From Rhodoferax sp. (GTDB taxonomy: Bacteria; Pseudomonadota; Gammaproteobacteria; Burkholderiales; Burkholderiaceae_C): a stretch of 38,662 nt of DNA. Every line of letters starts with the position of its first letter. Within the stretch, counting starts at the first letter, position 1. The position numbers and the translations under genes were made by a program. Below the pieces are notes generated by a model. That model searched no databases. It was not told the DNA's origin and worked only from the letters and a program-made list of their open reading frames with translations. This document shows positions 27,786-36,338 of this stretch, piece by piece. The stretch spans positions 1-38,662 of the forward strand of contig NZ_JAGPBB010000034.1 of assembly GCF_018063565.1 (NCBI RefSeq), read 5' to 3'.

Positions 27786-27962
27786 GACATTCTGTGCCAA
27801 CTGGAGGGCGCCGAAGTGCGCGATTATCCGGCCTACGCCGTGGCCGAGGTGGTGGTGCCCGGTCCTGCGACCGAGGCGGGCAACCAGGCTTTCCCGAGCC
27901 TGGCCGGCTACATCTTTATGCGGCGCAACAAAATCTGGCTGCACCTGGTCGCGAAGCCCTGA
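27786..27962 (+). pseudogene. SOUL heme-binding protein remnant with internal deletion
   Basis: The frame reads EGAEVRDYPAYAVAEVVVPG then NQAFPSLAGYIF, the start region of SOUL-family heme-binding proteins, and then jumps straight to MRRNKIWLHLVAKP and a stop, which looks like the family's C-terminal PFMRRNEVWL end. About two thirds of the gene is missing, with the join at a shared Phe codon (near 27914). An in-frame TAG lies at 27780-27782 and no ATG precedes the coding part, so the start is lost too. Confidence 0.65.
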
Positions 27963-28036
27963 GGCACCGGCTTCACCCACCAGCCGGGCCAAGACGCGCA
28001 GGTTTGAGCCCTTTCGGTCAACCTTGATTTGCTTGA

Positions 28037-28080
28037 ATATTGAGAGCTCACAGCGCAGATATGATAAGGGCTACAGTACT
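28037..28080 (+). repeat. degenerate interspersed repeat, copy 3
   Basis: GAGAGCTCACAGCGC, then GATAAGGGCTACAGTACT, shares the AGCT..AGCGC..TAAxGGCTAxAG core. It sits 27 bp upstream of the WYL regulator start, within its likely promoter region. Confidence 0.45.
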
Positions 28081-28106
28081 AAAACGCTCTCAACATTTCC
28101 ATCCGA

Positions 28107-28820
28107 ATGCGACGCGCCGACCGCCTGTTTCAAATTGTGCAGCTCATTCGCGGGCGGCGCCTGAGCACAGCCGCCTATCTGGCACAACGCCTGGAAGTCT
28201 CCGAGCGCACGGTGTACCGTGACATTGCCGACCTGCAACATCAGGGTGTGCCGATTGAGGGTGAGGCCGGCGTGGGCTACCGGCTCGGGCAGGGGTTTGA
28301 TTTGCCGCCGCTGATGTTTTCTGAAGATGAGGCGCGGGCGCTGGTGGCCTCAGTGCGCATGGCGCAGGTGTGGCAAGACCCGGTGCTGGCGCAGGCCTCA
28401 CTGGTGGCCCTGGGCAAAATACTCTCGGTGTTACCTGCCACTGCACGCGCTGCCGCCCAAAGCATGACGATTTACGCGCCACCCAGCGGACTGGGCCCGG
28501 CAGTGCAAGCCACCCTGCAAACCCTGCGGGAAGCCGCACAAGAGCACCGCAAGATTCAAATGACGTATCGCGATGCCAGCGAGCAGACGACGCAACGCAC
28601 GGTGCGCCCGCTGGGCTGCTTTTACTGGGGCAAGGTCTGGACGCTGGCGGCCTGGTGCGAAAGCCGCAACGAATTTCGCAGCTTTCGGCTGGATCGTATG
28701 GTGCAGGTGCAGCGACAGGGCGACAAAGCCGGACAGTTCAAGGACGAGCCTGGCAAGACGTTGGCCGACTATTTGCGCGCTGCAGCTCCTGCTGGGGCCA
28801 GAAGTCAGCTGGACGGTTAA
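28107..28820 (+). CDS. YafY-type HTH-WYL transcriptional regulator
   Basis: A 237-residue cytoplasmic DNA-binding regulator. The N-terminal winged helix (about 4-58) reads RADRLFQIVQLIRG, then LEVSERTVYRDIADLQ and EGEAGVGYRL, typical of the DeoR/YafY HTH. A WYL domain (about 135-225) carries the RPLGCFYWGKVWTLAAWCE and FRSFRLDRM stretches that bind ligand or nucleotide. The ATG at 28107 was chosen as the only start near the HTH. Target and ligand unknown; the nearest genes are the SOUL remnant upstream and a lipoprotein downstream. Confidence 0.88.
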   Translation: MRRADRLFQIVQLIRGRRLSTAAYLAQRLEVSERTVYRDIADLQHQGVPIEGEAGVGYRLGQGFDLPPLMFSEDEARALVASVRMAQVWQDPVLAQASLVALGKILSVLPATARAAAQSMTIYAPPSGLGPAVQATLQTLREAAQEHRKIQMTYRDASEQTTQRTVRPLGCFYWGKVWTLAAWCESRNEFRSFRLDRMVQVQRQGDKAGQFKDEPGKTLADYLRAAAPAGARSQLDG

Positions 28821-28892
28821 ACGGCGCGGCTGCGCTGTTCCTGGCGTATACTTTTTCTGGCCAGCACCATTGAACAGGGCAGCTCACGCACC

Positions 28893-29534
28893 ATGAAACA
28901 CCTTGCACATTCATTTGCACGCCCCATGCGACGAATCGGTGGGTTGCTATGCATGTGGATGTTCGCCATGTTGACGGCTTGCAGCACGGTCCCCCAGAAG
29001 CCCGCCACCAGTGCACAAGCTCCTGCGGGTCACGGAACCGTGCTGGTCAGGGTCACCGCCAACAGCCTCAAGAAAATGTTCTCTTTCAGCCTCGAGGCTC
29101 GGCCCTCGGGGTCAAAGGGAGCCCAGCAAGGCATCTTCTTTGCCGGGTGGGGAATGCAGAGTGAAGGCTATTGGACAGTGGTGGAAGACCATCTTGACAA
29201 GGGACAACTGGTTGCACTTCAGATACCGGCTGGCTCATACGAGTTCTACCGATTTCATGCGCAGACGGCGACCATTGCAGGAACCAAGAGCATCACGCCC
29301 AATCCTTATTTCTCAGTTCCTTTCAACGTCTCACCTGGCGAGACGGTCTACCTCGGCGAGGTTTATTTCCAATTCAACGATCGGTCCAGACCCCATCTCC
29401 GAACCGACCTGGGCGACACGTTCTTCGCCATCAGTATCCGGGACAACCGGGCCAAAGACCTGAAAGAGGCTACCGGCAAGATCGCCGGTCTCGACAAATC
29501 TGCCGTCGTCATCCGACTTCTGAAGCAGCCTTGA
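28893..29534 (+). CDS. DUF2846-like lipoprotein
   Basis: A 213-residue lipoprotein with a lipobox LTAC (Cys near residue 30) after a hydrophobic segment. The mature part has a beta-sandwich-like pattern (QIPAGSYEFYRFHA, PGETVYLGEVYFQF) resembling the DUF2846 family of lipoproteins. The ATG at 28893 gives a 15-residue lead before the hydrophobic stretch; a start at MRRIGG 33 bp further in is possible. It lies 72 bp after the WYL gene on the same strand. Function unknown. Confidence 0.7.
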   Translation: MKHLAHSFARPMRRIGGLLCMWMFAMLTACSTVPQKPATSAQAPAGHGTVLVRVTANSLKKMFSFSLEARPSGSKGAQQGIFFAGWGMQSEGYWTVVEDHLDKGQLVALQIPAGSYEFYRFHAQTATIAGTKSITPNPYFSVPFNVSPGETVYLGEVYFQFNDRSRPHLRTDLGDTFFAISIRDNRAKDLKEATGKIAGLDKSAVVIRLLKQP

Positions 29535-29694
29535 ATGGCGGGTGGTGCCGCGCCAGTCCTTTCTCGCGTGCCGCCCACAAGACCTTCGTCAAGCCTTCCA
29601 GCTTGACGGTAGGTCGGATATTTTCGAAGCGACAGCGGACATCAGGGGACGTGAGTGCGTAGCGCCACCAGATCGGTATCAACTGGTTACGTGG

Positions 29695-31452
29695 CTAACT
29701 TTCCAATTGCTGCAACAGGTACAAGCGTTGGTATACCCCTTGCGCAATCGCCATCAGGTCCTCATGGCGCCCCTGCTCGTGGATGCGGCCGTGGTTCAGT
29801 ACCACGATGCAGTCGGCACCCCGGATGGTGGAAAGGCGGTGGGCAATGGCAATCACCGTCACCCGGCCATGCAGCTCCGACAAGGCCAGTTGCACGATCT
29901 GCTCGGTCTCGCTGTCAATGTGGGCGGTGGCCTCGTCCAGAAACAGGATGCGTGGTTTGCCGGCCAGGGCCCTGGCAATGGCGATGAGCTGCTTTTGCCC
30001 GACGGACAGACGCGCGCCGCCTTCGCCCAGCAGGGTGTCGTAGCCTTGCTCCAGTTGCATGATGAAGTCGTGGCAGTGCGCGGCGCGTGCCGCCACCTGC
30101 AGGTCGCCCTCGGCGATCGTGCGGCCCATGGCAATGTTCTCACGCACGCTCGCCGCCAATAAAAACGGGTCTTGCGGCACCAGGCCCACATCCAGCCGGA
30201 AATGCGCGTCACTGAAGTGCGCCAGAGGGATGCCGTCGACGCTGATGTCTCCGGCTTGCGCCTGGTAAAAACGCAGCAACAGGCTGAGCAAGGTGGATTT
30301 ACCGCTGCCGGTGTGCCCGACCAGGCCATAAAAACCACCGGCGGGAATCTCCAGGCTCAGGTTGTGCAGCACCACGGTGTCCGGGTTGTAGCCAAAAGTG
30401 AGATTCGTGATGCGCACCGCACCATGAGAAATTCGCTCTGGCCCAGTCACCACCGGCGGGCGTTGTTCTTGCAGTAGCGCATCGACTCGGGCGGCCGCGA
30501 CAACAGCCTGTTGCAGTTGCCCAAACTGCAAGGTAATCTGGATCAACGGGTCCACCACGCGGCCCAGGTAACTCACAAAGGCGTACAGCACGCCAATCTG
30601 CAGCCCATCGATGGCCTTTTGCCCAAAACTGTCGATGACGGCAACCAGCAGCAGTACATTGATCAGGTCAAGCATGGGTCGCAGCAGCCAGGCATTGACC
30701 CGCATTTCGGCGATTCGGGATTCGAGGTGCTGCTGGTTGGTGCGGTCGAATTTCTCGCGAAAACGCGCTTGTGCATTGCTGGCCTGCAGCACCGGCATGC
30801 CGGCAATCGACTCTGACATCTGGGCGTTGATGTCGCTGCGCAGCTGCCGCGCGCGTGACACGGCAGGCGCGCTCCAGCGCTGGTAGAACCAGACGATCAC
30901 CACCACCGCCGGCACCAGGGTGAGCACGATCAGCATCAGGCGCCAGTCCAGCCAGGCCATGGCGGCAAACGCACCGAGCACCACAATGCTGCTGTCGAGC
31001 ATGACAAACAACACCTGCACATAGAGGTTCTTCACCTGTTCGGTGTCATTGGTGACCCGGCTGACCAACTGGCCGGTAATGGCCTTGTCAAAGAAAGCCA
31101 TCGGCAAACGCAGCACATGGCCATAAACCTCTTCGCGCAAACGCCGCACCGAGCGCATGGCCACACCCGCCAGACGCGTCAATTGTGTGTAGCGGATGAC
31201 GCTGGCAATGGCCCCCGTCAGCAGGATGCCGCCCAGCAGCCAGACCACTTCCGACAGGTCAAAGCGGCGTGGCACCAGCGTGTGGTCAATGAAATACTTG
31301 CCCAGCAAGGGGCCAGCCGCCTCAAGTAGTGCCGCCACCACCAGCCAGGCACCGCCCCGCCAGACGTGGTGCTGCTCGGATCGCGCCGCGTGCAGCAGCA
31401 AGCTTATCGCCTGGCGCGTGTTGCGTGTTGGGGGTGAGGTTTCAGTCGGCAT
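29695..31452 (-). CDS. ABC exporter, catalytic half (MdlB-like)
   Basis: A 585-residue half-transporter with six N-terminal TM helices and a C-terminal ATPase, forming a heterodimeric exporter with the gene just upstream. Walker A is VGHTGSGKSTLL, the signature is LSVGQKQLIAIARAL and Walker B is ILFLDEAT with the catalytic Glu; the switch His is in AIAHRLST. The non-consensus signature (LSVGQ) complements a degenerate Walker B in the partner. I chose ATG at 31452, which overlaps the partner's stop by 11 bp; a longer reading is not family-like. Substrate unknown; MdlAB-type exporters are linked to multidrug or lipid export. Confidence 0.93.
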   Translation of the reverse strand: MPTETSPPTRNTRQAISLLLHAARSEQHHVWRGGAWLVVAALLEAAGPLLGKYFIDHTLVPRRFDLSEVVWLLGGILLTGAIASVIRYTQLTRLAGVAMRSVRRLREEVYGHVLRLPMAFFDKAITGQLVSRVTNDTEQVKNLYVQVLFVMLDSSIVVLGAFAAMAWLDWRLMLIVLTLVPAVVVIVWFYQRWSAPAVSRARQLRSDINAQMSESIAGMPVLQASNAQARFREKFDRTNQQHLESRIAEMRVNAWLLRPMLDLINVLLLVAVIDSFGQKAIDGLQIGVLYAFVSYLGRVVDPLIQITLQFGQLQQAVVAAARVDALLQEQRPPVVTGPERISHGAVRITNLTFGYNPDTVVLHNLSLEIPAGGFYGLVGHTGSGKSTLLSLLLRFYQAQAGDISVDGIPLAHFSDAHFRLDVGLVPQDPFLLAASVRENIAMGRTIAEGDLQVAARAAHCHDFIMQLEQGYDTLLGEGGARLSVGQKQLIAIARALAGKPRILFLDEATAHIDSETEQIVQLALSELHGRVTVIAIAHRLSTIRGADCIVVLNHGRIHEQGRHEDLMAIAQGVYQRLYLLQQLES

Positions 31453-33193
31453 CCAGACTCGCTTGCAATTGTTGGTAGCGCCATTGGGCTGCGTACCAGC
31501 CGCCCAGCGCCACCAGGCTGGCATGGTTGCCCTGCTCGACGATCCGCCCGTCCTTGAGCACCAGAATGTGCTGAGCATCCATCACGGCGCTCAGGCGGTG
31601 GCTGACGATGATCGTGGTCTTGTTGTGGCGACTTTGGCGCAGTTCCAGCAGATGCTGCAGGATGCTGGTCTCGGTCTGGGTGTCCACCGCGGACAAGGCA
31701 TCGTCGAGCAGCAACAGCGATGCGTCGGCCAGCAGCGCACGCGCAATCGCCACACGCTGGCGCTGCCCGCCCGAGAGCGAAATGCCCTTCTCGCCGACCG
31801 GTGTGTCGTAGCCCTGCGGCATGCGGGCGATGTCGTCGTCGATGCAGGCCAGGCGCGCGGCGTTCTCGATCTCGGCGCGCGTGGCATCAAACCGGGCCAG
31901 ACTCATGTTCTCGGCCACCGACGCTGAAAACAGAAACGGCTCCTGCGGCACCCAGCTCAGGGACTGGTGCAAGCTGTTCAGCGTGTAATCCGCCAGCGCA
32001 TGGGCTCCCCAGCTGATGTGGCCTTCGGTGGGAGCGTACTGGCGCAGGATCAAACGCACCAGGCTGGATTTGCCCGCACCGGTGGCACCGACCACCCCCA
32101 GTGTGTGCCCGGCCACCACCTGCAGATCGATGCCTGACAAGGCCAGCGCCTGATGGCCCGGATACGAGAACGAGACATCCTTGAACGCCAGTGCACCTGC
32201 AGGCGCCTGGGTTTGCATGCCGTGGTCGTCGATCGACAGGGGTGCGGCCAGCGTCGGTTCCAGGCGCCCCCAGGCTGCGCGCCCGCGCTCCATCAAGGAC
32301 AGCACCCAGCCGGCGGCAAACATCGGCCAGATCAGTTGCCCCAGGTACATGCTGAACGCCGTCAACGCACCAATCGTCAGCGTCTCCTGCCACACCAGCA
32401 CACCGCCCAGCCCCAGGGTGAGCACCATGGCCACCACCAGCGCAATGCCCACCGCGGGCTCAAAGGCGGCTTCCCAGCGTTGCGCCCGCAGGCTGGCACT
32501 GGCGGCGTTTTCGGCCAACTCGGACAAGCGGGCGGCGCTGCGTTGCTCCAGCCCCAGCGCGCGCAAGGTGCGCACACCGGTGAGTGTCTCCTGCACATGG
32601 TCATTGAGCTTGCCAAAACACTCCAGTGAGTCTTTGGAAGCTTCGTGAATGTGCGAGGAAATGCGCCAGAACGCCATGCCCATCAGCGGAAAAGGCAGCA
32701 GCGCCACCGCGGCCAGCCGCCAGTCAATGCCCAGTGTCATCATGGCCACCACCAGGATCAGGGTCAGCGTGCCGTCAAACCCGGCCAGCATGGCTTCGCC
32801 CGAAGCCATTTCCACCGCGTCGATGTCGTTGGTGGCCATCGCCATCAGGTCGCCGGTGCCGCGCTGGTCAAAAAAGTGGGGGCCTTGCAGGCACAGGCGT
32901 GCGTACAGGCGTGTGCGCAGTTGCGCACCCAGCCGGTAGCTGGCCGCAAACAGCTGCAGCCGCCAGGCCACGCGCAAAAAGTAGATCAGTACCCCGGCCA
33001 AAACCAGCCAGCCCAATTGCGCCAGCAGCGCCACGCGGTCGAGCTGCCCGGCCGCCAGCGCATCGACGATATGGCCGACCTGACGCGGAATGTAAACCGT
33101 GAGCGCGCTCACGGAAGCCAGCATCAGCGCCGCCAACGAATAGGGGCGCCAGTTCTGGCGCACGTAGCGCGCGATCAGGCCAGTCAGGGTCAT
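31442..33193 (-). CDS. ABC exporter, degenerate-site half (MdlA-like)
   Basis: A 583-residue half-transporter with six TM helices and a C-terminal ATPase. Walker A is VGATGAGKSSLV, the signature is the consensus LSGGQRQRVAIARALL, and Walker B is LLLLDDALSAVD, with Asp where the catalytic Glu is expected. With the partner's LSVGQ this makes one complete and one weakened ATP site, the pattern known for heterodimeric exporters. It lies first in the pair and overlaps the partner by 11 bp; 101 bp separate it from the small gene upstream. Confidence 0.93.
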   Translation of the reverse strand: MTLTGLIARYVRQNWRPYSLAALMLASVSALTVYIPRQVGHIVDALAAGQLDRVALLAQLGWLVLAGVLIYFLRVAWRLQLFAASYRLGAQLRTRLYARLCLQGPHFFDQRGTGDLMAMATNDIDAVEMASGEAMLAGFDGTLTLILVVAMMTLGIDWRLAAVALLPFPLMGMAFWRISSHIHEASKDSLECFGKLNDHVQETLTGVRTLRALGLEQRSAARLSELAENAASASLRAQRWEAAFEPAVGIALVVAMVLTLGLGGVLVWQETLTIGALTAFSMYLGQLIWPMFAAGWVLSLMERGRAAWGRLEPTLAAPLSIDDHGMQTQAPAGALAFKDVSFSYPGHQALALSGIDLQVVAGHTLGVVGATGAGKSSLVRLILRQYAPTEGHISWGAHALADYTLNSLHQSLSWVPQEPFLFSASVAENMSLARFDATRAEIENAARLACIDDDIARMPQGYDTPVGEKGISLSGGQRQRVAIARALLADASLLLLDDALSAVDTQTETSILQHLLELRQSRHNKTTIIVSHRLSAVMDAQHILVLKDGRIVEQGNHASLVALGGWYAAQWRYQQLQASLDAD

Positions 33194-33294
33194 GGGGCTG
33201 CGCCATCATCGCGCAAAAAAGGTAGAAAAGGTCGAATTCTAGGGCTGGCGTCTGCGCGCAGGGCCGCATGACCGCCATGGGAGCACTGGCGACC

Positions 33295-33546
33295 TTAGTG
33301 CCGTGTGCCTGTATGGGCCTGCAGCAGTGCCGCGCAGTCCTTAAGCGCGGCCGAGGGTGTGCCATCCACCAGATCAAACAGCTGGCGCGCATAGCTGGGG
33401 TCGGTGTGCAGTCGGGTGGTGTCAATCCACCAGCCCTGACCCGCCATCAGCCACTTGAAATCGACCTCTTCGAGCAGCACGTCACGCTCATCAGCCACAG
33501 GTGCGGCTGACGTGCGCTGCGGTTGGTGTGGGCAAAAGGCTTGCAT
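33295..33546 (-). CDS. small conserved unknown protein
   Basis: An 83-residue protein with a hydrophilic, charged sequence, containing EEVDFKWLMAGQGWW and DPSYARQLFDLVDGTPSAAL. I have seen this type in Burkholderiales genomes but know no function. ATG at 33546 has AAGGAA 6 nt upstream, which decides the start against a longer reading to 33651. No signal peptide or TM helix. It could be co-transcribed with the exporter genes 101 bp downstream. Confidence 0.6.
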   Translation of the reverse strand: MQAFCPHQPQRTSAAPVADERDVLLEEVDFKWLMAGQGWWIDTTRLHTDPSYARQLFDLVDGTPSAALKDCAALLQAHTGTRH

Positions 33547-33642
33547 GACATGTTCCTTACCGAGTTTTGATCCTCTTGGTGGCACAGTGTGCGCTCCTGG
33601 CAGGCTGTGATCGCTGGAAAAAGCAGGGTCAGGGTATGCCAG

Positions 33643-33667
33643 TTTGGGCATTCAGGGCTTGCCCAAA
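33643..33667. other. inverted repeat in a gene-poor gap
   Basis: TTTGGGCA (33643-33650) and TGCCCAAA (33660-33667), 8-bp arms with a 9-nt loop, and another TTGGGCAAA near 33687. It lies between the exporter gene at 33817 and the small gene at 33546 and has no T-run. It may be an operator for the small gene or a processing site. The rest of the gap 33547-33816 shows no gene I can support. Confidence 0.35.
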
Positions 33668-33816
33668 TCTGCGCAAAGACATGCGGTTGGGCAAATTCGT
33701 GCACGATCTGTGACCAGCCTTCGATTCTGTGTTTGGCGGAATCGCCGCCAGGTGAATACCGCCGGAGGTGCGCGCGCATCGATGGGGTCGATGGCGCAAC
33801 ACCAAAGGCCACGGCA

Positions 33817-34419
33817 TCAGTGCAGCAACAGGGTCAGCGCCATGCTGAGCATGGTCAGCGCAATCAGACTGTCAAGCACGCGCCAGGCCAGGGTCGTTTG
33901 AAACAGCGGTGCCAAATAGCGCGCGCCAAACCCCAGCGCCGAGAACCACAGCACACTGCCCAGAGCAGCACCTGCGCCAAAAACCCAGCGTCCGGGGTCG
34001 GGCCGCTGGTTGGCAATCGAACCCAACAACACGACGGTGTCGAGGTAGACATGCGGGTTCAAAAAGGTGAAACCAAAACAGGCGGCCAGCGCAGCGCCCA
34101 GCGACACCGTCGTCATTTCTGCGGCTTGCCAGTGTGCACCCACCCAGGCGCGACGTGCCGCCAGCACACCATAGGTACCCAAAAACGCGGCACCACCATA
34201 GCGGGTGAGCTGCAGCAAGGTGTCGTTGCCGCGAATCAGCATACCGGCCCCACCAATGCCTGCCGCAATCAGCAGCGCGTCAGACAGGGCGCAAAACGCC
34301 ACGATGGGCAGCACATGCAGGCGCAATATACCGTTGCGCAACACAAAGGCGTTTTGTGAGCCAATCGCCACAATCAGCGCCAGGCCAGTGGCCAGGCCGC
34401 TCCAGAAGTCAGCCAGCAT
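33817..34419 (-). CDS. LysE/ArgO-family amino acid exporter
   Basis: A 200-residue inner-membrane exporter of the LysE/ArgO family with five or six TM helices. Family features are IGSQNAFVLRNGI near the start and FTFLNPHVYLDTVVLLGS in the fourth helix, the latter typical of ArgO/LysE. It exports basic amino acids in characterised members. Usually an ArgP/LysG regulator is divergently encoded next to it; none is seen here. It starts 32 bp after the NrfJ-like gene on the same strand. Confidence 0.9.
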   Translation of the reverse strand: MLADFWSGLATGLALIVAIGSQNAFVLRNGILRLHVLPIVAFCALSDALLIAAGIGGAGMLIRGNDTLLQLTRYGGAAFLGTYGVLAARRAWVGAHWQAAEMTTVSLGAALAACFGFTFLNPHVYLDTVVLLGSIANQRPDPGRWVFGAGAALGSVLWFSALGFGARYLAPLFQTTLAWRVLDSLIALTMLSMALTLLLH

Positions 34420-34451
34420 GGCCGACCGGCACCACCTGACGACCCCGCGCC

Positions 34452-35144
34452 CTAGCGCTGCAAACTGGCATCTTCAATCAGAACCGGGTAGACGTAGCCA
34501 GCCCCAAAGTCTTTGTTGATGCGTACGACACCCGCTACCGTCAGTACCTCGCCCAGGCGTGCTTCGGTGGTGCTGGTCACCAGGATGTCATGGCTCTTGT
34601 CGGCGGCCTTGCCACTGCCGTCCTGCAGGTGGATCCAGTTCTTGCCCATGATGCCTGCGTTGTACTTGACCACCTTGCCACTCAGGCGCACCGGTTTGTC
34701 CTTCAGCTTGGCAGCGCCGGTCACCAGTTCTGCCACAGTGAATGCATTGGCACCACTGGCTTTGGCGACTTTGATCGGTTCGGCCGGGTCCATCTTGCCC
34801 GCGCCGCCATGCGGGCTGTTGCTGGCGGACGGCATCACACTGCTGCCGGCCAGGCTGCCGAAATAAATGACCGGAAACGTCTTCTTGAGCGTCTTGCTCT
34901 CGAAGTTTTGCATCATGTTGACGTTTTCCAGCGTCACCGTACTGCCTTTCTTGACCGCCGCCCGGTTGACTGCGGCCCAGCTTTCACCCTGCGCAGTCTT
35001 GATGCGCAGGTAGGTGTAGATCTCGACATCCTGGCTTTCCAGCACCACGCCGGTCAGGGTGCTGGATGCGGTCGAGGTGGCTGCACAGGTCAGGGTACTG
35101 GCAAGCAGCAGGCTGAGCAGAAGCAAGGGCAATTTTTTCTTCAT
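34452..35144 (-). CDS. NrfJ-like exported OB-fold protein
   Basis: A 230-residue exported protein (signal peptide about 1-21, ending LTCA) with two related parts. The first (about 28-100) has GVVLESQDVEIYTYLRIKT and FESKTLKKTF, as in NrfJ-type proteins linked to nitrite reductase clusters. The second (about 150-228) has LSGKVVKYNAGIMGKNWIHL and ends VYPVLIEDASL, an OB-fold pattern. ATG at 35144. It is 39 bp after pncC on the same strand. The exact role is unknown; it is not close to the nir genes in this window. Confidence 0.75.
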   Translation of the reverse strand: MKKKLPLLLLSLLLASTLTCAATSTASSTLTGVVLESQDVEIYTYLRIKTAQGESWAAVNRAAVKKGSTVTLENVNMMQNFESKTLKKTFPVIYFGSLAGSSVMPSASNSPHGGAGKMDPAEPIKVAKASGANAFTVAELVTGAAKLKDKPVRLSGKVVKYNAGIMGKNWIHLQDGSGKAADKSHDILVTSTTEARLGEVLTVAGVVRINKDFGAGYVYPVLIEDASLQR

Positions 35145-35183
35145 GGTTGGGTTCTTTGTTGGAATGGGGCAAGCATAGCCGCA

Positions 35184-35657
35184 TCAGCCGAGGATTTCGA
35201 GCAAACGGCTCAGTCCATGGTGCACCGCCGCCTGGCGGACCTGGGCGCGGTCGCCGACAAAGTGGCAGACCTCGGTGGTGATTGGCTGTGAACCCGAGGC
35301 AAAACCAAAGCAGACCGTACCGACCACCTTGTCAGGGGTTGCGCCGGAGGGACCGGCAATGCCGGTAACGGCGACGGCCACCTGGGCCAACGAATGCGTC
35401 AGGGCGCCGGCCGCCATGGCGCCGGCCACCTGCTCACTGACCGCACCATACTGTGCAATCAAGGCCGGGTCAACGCCCAGCATTTCGGTCTTGGCGGCGT
35501 TGGAATAAGTGACAAAACCGCGCTCAAACCATTGGCTGGAGCCACTCAGGTCGGTGCATGCAGCAGCCATCATGCCGCCGGTGCAGCTTTCAGCGGTGGC
35601 CAGCATCCAGCCTCTTTTTATCAATAAATCAGCTGCTAGCGCAGTAGGGTATTGCAT
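35184..35657 (-). CDS. pncC: nicotinamide-nucleotide amidase (PncC/CinA C-terminal)
   Basis: A 157-residue cytoplasmic enzyme that deamidates NMN to NaMN in pyridine nucleotide recycling. The catalytic motif is LATAESCTGGMM (the Ser in ESCTGG) and other family stretches are FERGFVTYSNAAKTEMLGV and VAVTGIAGPSGATPDKVVGT. It is the stand-alone form, without the N-terminal CinA domain. The first 14 codons come from an interspersed repeat (35615-35673), so the start is repeat-derived. It lies 29 bp after pgpA. Confidence 0.92.
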   Translation of the reverse strand: MQYPTALAADLLIKRGWMLATAESCTGGMMAAACTDLSGSSQWFERGFVTYSNAAKTEMLGVDPALIAQYGAVSEQVAGAMAAGALTHSLAQVAVAVTGIAGPSGATPDKVVGTVCFGFASGSQPITTEVCHFVGDRAQVRQAAVHHGLSRLLEILG

Positions 35658-35673
35658 CGATAGCTATCAATAT
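35615..35673 (+). repeat. interspersed repeat overlapping the pncC start, copy 4
   Basis: TAAATCAGCTGCTAGCGC, then ATCGATAGCTATCAATA, shares the AGCTG-CTAGCGC core with the other copies. It covers the pncC start codon and its first 14 codons and reaches toward the pgpA stop. Confidence 0.55.
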
Positions 35674-35686
35674 GAGTAAGCTGAAG

Positions 35687-36265
35687 TTACCCGGCCCGCC
35701 AGGCGGCAATCACCAGCAGCGCGCAAAAGGCGGCCACCAGATCGTCGAGCATGATGCCCCAGCCCGCTTTGGACCAGGCGTAGCGGTCGCCGACGGGGTC
35801 AACCCCATGAAACAATTGGTCCGCCCACGCCACCGGGCCGGGTTTGACCGCATCAAAAAAACGGAACAGGGCGAACGCCAGCAATTGCCCCCAGAACCCG
35901 CTCGGGCTGATCAGCCACAGCACCAGCCAGAATGCCACCACCTCGTCCCACACAATGCTGCCGGGGTCCATCACACGCATATGGCGCGCGGTGACGCTAC
36001 ATGCCCACCACCCGGCCAGCAGGCTGACGCCAATCAGGATACCCCATGCGGCGTCGCTAAGCCGCTGCTGCAAAACGGCAAAGACGCCCCAGGCCCACAA
36101 GGTGCCCATGGTTCCGGGTGCCACGGGGCTGAGTCCTGCACCAAAGCTCAGTGCCAACACGTGCGCCGGGTGTCCCATCATGAAGTGGGCGCTCGGACGC
36201 ACCGGTGCGCTTGCCGCGCGCTCGCGATAGGCGATGTCCAGAACGTCTGGTGGCTGATGGCTCAT
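35687..36265 (-). CDS. pgpA: phosphatidylglycerophosphatase A
   Basis: A 192-residue inner-membrane enzyme that dephosphorylates phosphatidylglycerophosphate in phospholipid synthesis. Family stretches are FGAGLSPVAPGTMGTLWAW, IVWDEVVAFWLVLW and FRFFDAVKPGPVAWAD, with the conserved Asp-Glu pair. ATG at 36265. In Burkholderiales pgpA is commonly followed by pncC, as here. It is divergent from the zinc-ribbon gene 73 bp away. Normal length. Confidence 0.92.
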   Translation of the reverse strand: MSHQPPDVLDIAYRERAASAPVRPSAHFMMGHPAHVLALSFGAGLSPVAPGTMGTLWAWGVFAVLQQRLSDAAWGILIGVSLLAGWWACSVTARHMRVMDPGSIVWDEVVAFWLVLWLISPSGFWGQLLAFALFRFFDAVKPGPVAWADQLFHGVDPVGDRYAWSKAGWGIMLDDLVAAFCALLVIAAWRAG

Positions 36266-36338
36266 GCACAGATTTGACCATAGGCGCGCACGGGCAGTCT
36301 TGATAGGATGTCGGCCTCAACCTCACGCCGACCAGCCC

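Noticed and set aside
28370-28873. Plus-strand reading frame of 167 codons overlapping the WYL regulator
   Set aside because: It is a shifted frame of the regulator gene without domain features.
33447-33812. Minus-strand reading frame of 121 codons between the LysE-like gene and the small unknown gene
   Set aside because: It overlaps the small gene in another frame, has no family features, and the small gene has a better ribosome-binding site.
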